Source: Botrimarina mediterranea (GTDB taxonomy: Bacteria; Planctomycetota; Planctomycetia; Pirellulales; Lacipirellulaceae). From it: DNA of 64,000 nt. The stretch spans positions 1,893,363 through 1,957,362 of the forward strand of contig NZ_CP036349.1 of NCBI RefSeq assembly GCF_007753265.1, read 5' to 3'. The position numbers were made by a program, and so were the translations under genes. Positions 59,803 through 64,000 of this stretch are shown here, piece by piece (the stretch's first letter is position 1; each line of letters opens with the position of its first letter). Below the pieces are notes generated by a model. That model had not been told where the DNA came from. It saw only the letters and a list, made by a program, of their open reading frames with translations, and did not search any database.

Positions 59803-60807
59803 ATGACGATTCATGCCTACGCCGCTGCTGGCCCTGACGCCCCGTTCGAGGCGTTTGAATTCGATCCGGGCCCGCTCGGCTACGACCAGGTCGAGATCGC
59901 GGTCGAGTACTGCGGCATCTGCCACAGCGATTTGAGCATGCTGAAGAACGACTGGGGGATGACCCAGTACCCGTTCGTCGGCGGACACGAGGTCGCTGGC
60001 AAGATCGTGGCGCTCGGCGAGGGGGTGAAGGGTTTAGAGGCTGGCCAGCGTGTTGGCGTCGGTTGGACTTCGGGGTCGTGCCTGCGGTGCGACCAGTGCC
60101 TGTCGGGTTATCAAAACCGCTGCCCCGACGCCGAGGGGACGATCGTGGCGCGACACGGCGGGTTCGCGGATCGCGTCCGCGCTCAGGCGGCGTGGGCGAT
60201 TCCGGTCCCTGATGGCGTCGATCTGGCAGATTGCGGGCCGCTGTTCTGCGGCGGGCTTACCGTGTTTGGGCCGTTTGTCGAGAACAACATCAGCCCGACG
60301 GACCGCGTCGCGGTGGTCGGGATCGGCGGGCTGGGGCATATGGCGATTGGCTTCGCCCGGGCGTGGGGATGCGAGGTGACCGCATTCAGCACGTCGCCCG
60401 ACAAAGAAGCGGAAGCCCGCGAAATGGGCGCCCACCACTTCCTCAACACCCGTGACGCGTCGCAGCTAGCGGCCGCCGCGGGGAGCTTCGACATGATCTT
60501 GGTGACGGTGAACGTCGCCCTCGACTGGGACGCGTACGTCGCCGCCCTGCGTCCCGGCGGGAAGTTGCACCTGGTGGGGGCGGCGGAAAAAGTCTCGGCG
60601 ACGGTCTTTCCTCTAATCTTGGGCCAGAAGGCGATCACCGCCTCGCCGACGGGAGGGATTGTCACCGCCCGCAAGATGATTGAGTTCTGCGACCGCCACG
60701 CCCTCAAGCCGACGATCGAAGAGTTCCCGATGAGCGAGATCAACGCAGCGTTCGAGCACCTGGAGTCGGGCAAGGCCCGGTACCGCATCGTCCTGGCGGC
60801 GGGCTAG
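59803..60807 (+). CDS. Zinc-dependent alcohol dehydrogenase (cinnamyl/YahK-like, MDR family)
   Basis: 334 residues from ATG 59803 with CGGAG about nine bases upstream. The catalytic zinc site is in VEYCGICHSDLSML and VGGHEVAGKIV; the structural zinc lobe is complete in SGSCLRCDQCLSGYQNRCPD. The Rossmann motif is VAVVGIGGLGHMAIGFARAW. The nearest family group reduces aldehydes with NADPH (YahK/CAD-like). The frame upstream to 59680 runs through a palindrome and is not used. Probably monocistronic. Confidence 0.93.
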   Translation: MTIHAYAAAGPDAPFEAFEFDPGPLGYDQVEIAVEYCGICHSDLSMLKNDWGMTQYPFVGGHEVAGKIVALGEGVKGLEAGQRVGVGWTSGSCLRCDQCLSGYQNRCPDAEGTIVARHGGFADRVRAQAAWAIPVPDGVDLADCGPLFCGGLTVFGPFVENNISPTDRVAVVGIGGLGHMAIGFARAWGCEVTAFSTSPDKEAEAREMGAHHFLNTRDASQLAAAAGSFDMILVTVNVALDWDAYVAALRPGGKLHLVGAAEKVSATVFPLILGQKAITASPTGGIVTARKMIEFCDRHALKPTIEEFPMSEINAAFEHLESGKARYRIVLAAG

Positions 60808-60878
60808 GGGTATACTTTGGTCCCACCACCTACCCCACCTCGCGACTCTCTCGCAACAAAAAGCGCGCAAGTAAAAAG

Positions 60879-61472
60879 ATGATTGAAATCCCCGCCGGCA
60901 CGGCTGGCTTGGTGTTCGACTGTGACGGCACGCTGGTTGACTCAATGCCGCTGCACACGCTGCTGTGGGACGAATGCCTGTTGCCCTTCGGCGTGAAGCT
61001 GCCGAAGGGCTTCATTGACGTGCACGCCGGCAAGCCGACCGACATTATCCTCGACATCATCAACACCGAGCACGGCGTGTCGATCGACGCGCTGGAGTTT
61101 CTCGACGCGAAAGAAGGCCGCTTCCGCGAGCGGCTCAGCGAGGTCGGCGCGATCGAGCCGGTGGTCGAGACAGCGCGGCGCTACCGCGGCGTGCTGCCAA
61201 TGGCGGTGGTGTCGGGTGGTTGCCGGCTGAACGTCGTCGGCGCCCTCGAAGGGATCGGCGCGCTCGACTGGTTCGACGTGATCCTGACGGCCGACGACCC
61301 GATCGCTCCGAAGCCGGCCCCGGACCTGTTCCTCACCGCCGCGAAGATGATGGGCGTCGAGGCGAAGAAATGCCACGCTTTCGAAGACGCCGACGCAGGC
61401 CTGCAAGCGGCGCTGGGCGCTGGGATGACGGTGACCGACGTGCGGATTGTGCTTGCGAACGAAGCGGCCTGA
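60879..61472 (+). CDS. HAD-superfamily phosphatase (beta-phosphoglucomutase-like)
   Basis: 197 residues from ATG 60879. HAD motif I is GLVFDCDGTLVDSMPLHTLL, motif II MAVVSGG, motif III with Lys in DDPIAPKPAPDLFLTAAKMM and motif IV in CHAFEDADAGLQAALGAGM. The cap domain is helical (about 20-85). The YqaB/beta-PGM subgroup acts on sugar phosphates such as fructose-1-phosphate. Substrate not determined. A palindrome downstream probably ends the transcript. Confidence 0.93.
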   Translation: MIEIPAGTAGLVFDCDGTLVDSMPLHTLLWDECLLPFGVKLPKGFIDVHAGKPTDIILDIINTEHGVSIDALEFLDAKEGRFRERLSEVGAIEPVVETARRYRGVLPMAVVSGGCRLNVVGALEGIGALDWFDVILTADDPIAPKPAPDLFLTAAKMMGVEAKKCHAFEDADAGLQAALGAGMTVTDVRIVLANEAA

Positions 61473-61500
61473 AGCACGATCAACTTCGACTTGGAATAAT

Positions 61501-61602
61501 CAGGGAGCCGGAACGCGTTAGCGCCCGGAGTTGCGTCGGGTACACGCTCAGCTTAGCGTCTCTCCGCTTCAACTCTGGGTGCTAACGCGTTCCGGCTCCC
61601 TG
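61501..61602. repeat. Palindromic element, GGGAGCCGG arm / CGGGTACACGCT loop
   Basis: Arms 61501-61533 and 61570-61602 (33 bases, two mismatches; CAGGGAGCCGGAACGCGTTA). The loop (CGTCGGGTACACGCTCAGCT) shares GGGTACACGCT with the loop of the element at 34772. It lies between convergent genes. Confidence 0.92.
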
Positions 61603-61632
61603 TCGCTTGGCGTGGCGAGCTGTGTCGAGTCG

Positions 61633-62112
61633 CTATTCCTCAAACGCGATTTCGAGGATCTTGAACTTGTTGACGCCGGCCGGGACTTCGACCTCGGCGG
61701 TGTCGCCAACCTTCTTGCCGATCAGGCCCTGGGCGAGCGGGCTGGTGACGTTGATCTTGCCCTCATCGAAATCCTCTTCGCCGGCGCCGACGAGCGTAAA
61801 CTGCTCGGTGTCGCCGAAGTCGAGGTCTTTGACCGTCACAGTGCAGCCGAAAACGACTTCGTCCTTGGGCAGTTTCGACATATCGACGATCTCCGCGCGC
61901 GAGAGCTTGTCCTTCAGGTAGTTGATCTTGGCCTGGAGCATCCCCTGCGACTCGCGGGCGCCGTGGTACTCGGCGTTCTCCTTGAGGTCTCCCTCGGCGC
62001 GGGCGTCGGCGACGCGCTGCGACACTTCCGGCATCTTCACGTTCTCGAGATCGTCGAGTTCGGCCCGCAACTTGTCGTAACCGACGCGGGTCATGGGGAT
62101 GATGTCGGACAT
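61633..62112 (-). CDS. greA: Transcription elongation factor GreA
   Basis: 159 residues from ATG 62112, the family length. The N-terminal coiled coil bears the acidic tip [20 protein letters not shown], which enters the RNA polymerase secondary channel to stimulate cleavage of backtracked RNA. The C-terminal FKBP-like domain has [20 protein letters not shown] and ITSPLAQ-type [20 protein letters not shown]. Likely transcribed alone: a terminator separates it from the zinc-ribbon gene upstream. Confidence 0.97.
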   Translation of the reverse strand: MSDIIPMTRVGYDKLRAELDDLENVKMPEVSQRVADARAEGDLKENAEYHGARESQGMLQAKINYLKDKLSRAEIVDMSKLPKDEVVFGCTVTVKDLDFGDTEQFTLVGAGEEDFDEGKINVTSPLAQGLIGKKVGDTAEVEVPAGVNKFKILEIAFEE

Positions 62113-62171
62113 GGAAGTGGGGACAGTCTAGGGGTTGAGGACGGTGGACGCGGGGATTTCCCGTTTCGCTA

Positions 62172-62205
62172 TGTAAAAGAAGCAGGGCCCGTGGGGGGCC
62201 CTGCT
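62172..62205 (-). terminator. Rho-independent terminator of the zinc-ribbon gene
   Basis: On the minus strand AGCAGGGCCC-CCCAC-GGGCCCTGCT (62181-62205) is followed by TCTTTTAC. A 10-bp perfect GC stem with a T-rich tail, it lies between the zinc-ribbon gene and greA. Confidence 0.75.
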
Positions 62206-62251
62206 GTTGGGTCGGTATTGTTTCAGCTTTGAGAGGGGAAGTAAAGGCGCG

Positions 62252-62351
62252 TGGCGAGCCGGGAGCGTGAGCGACCGGAGTTGCGGCGCGGAAAAGCGCG
62301 GCGAACTGAAGTACCTGCAACCCTCCGGTCGCTCACGCTCCCGGCTCGCCA
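62252..62351. repeat. Palindromic element, GGCGAGCC arm
   Basis: Perfect 29-base arms 62252-62280 and 62323-62351 (TGGCGAGCCGGGAGCGTGAG, CGACCGGAG). The 42-base loop has its own hairpin (GCGGCGCGGAAAAGCGCGGC region) and CTGAAGTAC. It lies in the 340-base gap before greA; the rest of the gap shows no gene. Confidence 0.92.
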
Positions 62352-62455
62352 TCCACGGAGTGGTGAATGGCTTTCGCGGGGTGAACGCCATTTCCTGACG
62401 GGCGTGGCTCAAACGCTGCTTTTCCCTTAGCCCCTGACCCCTCAACACTTCAAAC

Positions 62456-63163
62456 CTACTCCGGCAAATACAACAGCACACCGCAGGATTTGCAGAAGAC
62501 GGGTTTTGACGCCCGGAGGTCGGCTTGCATTTGTAGCGTGGTCGATTGGCCGCAGCCTTGGCAGACGCCCTCTTCGCAGGGGGCGAGGCCCTCGGCGCCT
62601 TTGCGATCGACGACGCGGCGGTAGTCGGCTTTGAAGTCATCCGGCAGTGCTTTCTCAGCGACAGCGAGGTCGGCTTCGAGACGAGCCACCTCTGCCTTGA
62701 GGACTTCGGTGTTGGCGGCGACGTTCGTCTCGACTTTCTTGAGCTCGGCTTGGCCGGCGGCGAGGCGTTCCTCATGACGGTGGACTTCGGCGGCGGTCTC
62801 GTCGATGCGGCCGAGGAGTTCAAGCGTCTCGTCCTCGAGGACGCTAGCCGCCATCCGCGCCGCGGCAATCTGTTCCTGAAAGGTGTGGTATTCCTTGTTG
62901 CTCTTGGCGCTGTTGAGCTGGTTCTCCCAGTTGGCGATTTTGTCCTCCTGGGCCTTCACGTCCAGCTGCTTGCGGTCGGCGGCCTTGCGGGTGTCGAGCG
63001 ACAGCGCCTTCGCGGCGTCGAGGGCCGCTTCGAGTTGAGCGACGCTCCCCTTGTGGGCGGTGATCTGCTTCGGCCCACGGTCGAGCCGCCCCCGCAAGTC
63101 GGAGAGCTGGCTGTGCAGCCGGTGCAACTCGCGCAGGGCGGCGGCGGTGACGGACGATGACAT
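62456..63163 (-). CDS. Coiled-coil protein with C4 zinc ribbon (CT398/DUF164-like)
   Basis: 235 residues from ATG 63163. Residues 5-180 form long alpha-helical coiled coils (LRELHRLHSQLSDLRGRLDR, ELKKVETNVAANTEVLKAEV, ARLEADLAVAEKAL). The C-terminal zinc ribbon has four Cys: CEEGVCQGCGQSTT and VFCKSCGVLLYLPE. The Chlamydia homologue CT398 is reported to interact with sigma-54 and secretion components; whether that holds here is unknown. It is downstream of rpoD on the same strand but separated by two palindromes. Confidence 0.88.
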   Translation of the reverse strand: MSSSVTAAALRELHRLHSQLSDLRGRLDRGPKQITAHKGSVAQLEAALDAAKALSLDTRKAADRKQLDVKAQEDKIANWENQLNSAKSNKEYHTFQEQIAAARMAASVLEDETLELLGRIDETAAEVHRHEERLAAGQAELKKVETNVAANTEVLKAEVARLEADLAVAEKALPDDFKADYRRVVDRKGAEGLAPCEEGVCQGCGQSTTLQMQADLRASKPVFCKSCGVLLYLPE

Positions 63164-63273
63164 ATTGGAAAAGGTCGGGTAGCGGAAGCGGGTGCAGGGC
63201 TCTTTAGGGTTATGCGGCGCTGGCGGCGGGGTGGCAAGCCCCGGGGACGGGGTTGGTCCCGCGTTTGACAGCA

Positions 63274-63340
63274 AGCCCACGACGCGAGTCGTGGGAGGGA
63301 AGCGGGCGCCAGGGCACTCCCACGACTCGCGTCGTGGGCT
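63274..63340. repeat. Palindromic element, AGCCCACGACGCG arm / GGAAGCGGGC loop
   Basis: Perfect 24-base arms 63274-63297 and 63317-63340 (AGCCCACGACGCGAGTCGTG, GGAG). The loop GGAAGCGGGCGCCAGGGCA parallels the GGAAGCGGGTACGAGGGTTC loop at 39753, although the arms differ. Confidence 0.92.
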
Positions 63341-63384
63341 CACGGACTATCGGTACAGTGTGTCTGTCGCGCCACTAGAAAGCA

Positions 63385-63422
63385 CCCGGGGCCGGCGACG
63401 CGATCGCGTCGCCGGCCCCGGG
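63385..63422 (-). terminator. Perfect GC-rich palindrome after rpoD
   Basis: A 38-base perfect palindrome without loop, centred on CGCGATCGCG (arms CCCGGGGCCGGCGACGCGA). On the minus strand it is followed by TGCTTTCTAG. Position suggests termination of rpoD; the missing U-tract makes the mechanism uncertain. Confidence 0.65.
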
Positions 63423-63451
63423 GTTGTTGGTCAACAGCAACGTTCAAGCAC

Positions 63452-64000
63452 TCACGCCGCTTCTTGCAGCGTGTCGGCCTCGTCGTCGATCGGATCAATC
63501 ACGAAGCCTTCGACCTCCGGCGCCTCGGGGACGAAGCTTGCGAGCATCCCGCTACGGACTGGGTGCTGGAGTTTTGCAACGGCCTTGGCCTCGATCTGGC
63601 GGACACGCTCGCGCGTCACCTTGAAGATCCTACCGACCTCTTCCAGCGTGTAGCTGTAGCCGTCGGCGAGGCCGTAACGCAGGCGGATGATCTCACGCTC
63701 GCGGAAGGTGAGCGTCTTGAGCAGCTCTTCGATGCGCTCACGTAAGAGGCCGTTGTTGGCGAGCTTCGACGGGTTGTCGGTGCCATGGTCTTCGACGAAG
63801 TCGCCGAAGGAGCAGTCGTCGCCGTCGCCGACGGGGCGGTCGAGGCTCACCGGATGACGGCCGATGTCGAGCACGCGTTCGGTCTCTTCGATCGACACCT
63901 CTGCGGCGATCGAAATCTCCTCGTAGCTAGGCTCTCGGCCCAACTCCTGCTGGAGCTTCTTCGCCGTATTGCGCAGCTTGGTGAGCACGTCGATCATGTG
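63452..64000 (-). CDS. rpoD: Primary RNA polymerase sigma factor, C-terminal part (5' end outside window)
   Basis: At least 182 residues, continuing upstream beyond the right edge (the ATG at 63997 is internal: HMIDVLTKL corresponds to the HMIETINKL region of sigma-70). Region 3 is KLQQELGREPSYEEISIAAE; region 4 is LTFREREIIRLRYGLADGYS, YTLEEVGRIFKVTRERVRQI, EAKAVAKLQHP with the complete helix-turn-helix recognising the -35 box. A 30-residue acidic extension follows region 4 (EVEGFVIDPIDDEADTLQEA). It directs transcription of housekeeping genes. Confidence 0.93.
   Translation of the reverse strand, partial: HMIDVLTKLRNTAKKLQQELGREPSYEEISIAAEVSIEETERVLDIGRHPVSLDRPVGDGDDCSFGDFVEDHGTDNPSKLANNGLLRERIEELLKTLTFREREIIRLRYGLADGYSYTLEEVGRIFKVTRERVRQIEAKAVAKLQHPVRSGMLASFVPEAPEVEGFVIDPIDDEADTLQEAA

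Noticed and set aside
63385-63422. Perfect 38-base palindrome as a recombination or att site
   Set aside because: No integrase, no flanking duplication and a position directly after rpoD; termination is the simpler reading.

Overview
The window looks like a chromosomal segment of a GC-rich planctomycete, most likely order Pirellulales. This is inferred from the SBBP-repeat protein ending in a dockerin-like stretch plus a PEP-CTERM tail, from DUF4332 helix-hairpin-helix domains, from a small lipoprotein type I associate with planctomycetes, from weak Shine-Dalgarno use with many GTG/TTG starts, and from scattered rather than operonic housekeeping genes. No rRNA, tRNA, CRISPR array, transposase or phage module was seen. 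Both window ends cut genes: purU on the left and the primary sigma factor on the right.

Layout. 1-8.3 kb: purU, an HDOD protein, a winged-helix AAA+ ATPase, a frameshifted four-helix-bundle gene, a globin-like protein, the PEP-CTERM protein, dcd, nth and a BI-1 membrane protein. 9-12 kb: a large SMC-like protein with two DUF4332 domains but a degenerate P-loop. 12.3-27.2 kb: an exopolysaccharide locus. It has a divergent GGDEF gene, then sugar transferase, glycosyltransferase, Wzz/GNVR chain-length protein, CpsD-like pseudokinase, flippase, two tandem O-antigen ligase/polymerase paralogues, two GT2 enzymes, an FAD oxidoreductase and a polysaccharide deacetylase. Together these could start, extend, flip, polymerise and trim a surface polysaccharide under c-di-GMP influence. 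27-42 kb: a TIM-barrel isomerase, a Cys/Met-metabolism PLP enzyme, a low-GC nuclease-like gene, a broken DUF559 gene in an inverted-repeat frame, trpS, pyrD, a lipoprotein, an HU-like protein, a YkgJ protein, a class V aminotransferase, a giant FAD/Fe-S oxidoreductase, a Lon-N protein, an ImmA-like protein and a receiver-like protein. 42-47 kb: a MurE-like and a MurG-like protein, both lacking key catalytic residues, then a response regulator and a rhodanese. 47-50.4 kb: a lower-GC HNH nuclease, TauE/SafE and HigBA, bracketed by inverted half-repeats. 50-64 kb: a conserved protein, rimO, pgsA-CPBP protease-yggU, an RND efflux pair, an alcohol dehydrogenase, a HAD phosphatase, greA, a zinc-ribbon coiled-coil protein and rpoD.

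The most striking unexplained feature is the intergenic DNA. It carries more than twenty long palindromes belonging to roughly nine sequence families. Several sit inside the loops of others, and some supply start codons, stop codons or C-terminal codons of neighbouring genes. One family (arms GGCGAGCCGG..., loop GAAGCGGGTAC) has a conserved asymmetric loop, as expected of a mobile or protein-recognised element. No autonomous mobiliser is visible here.
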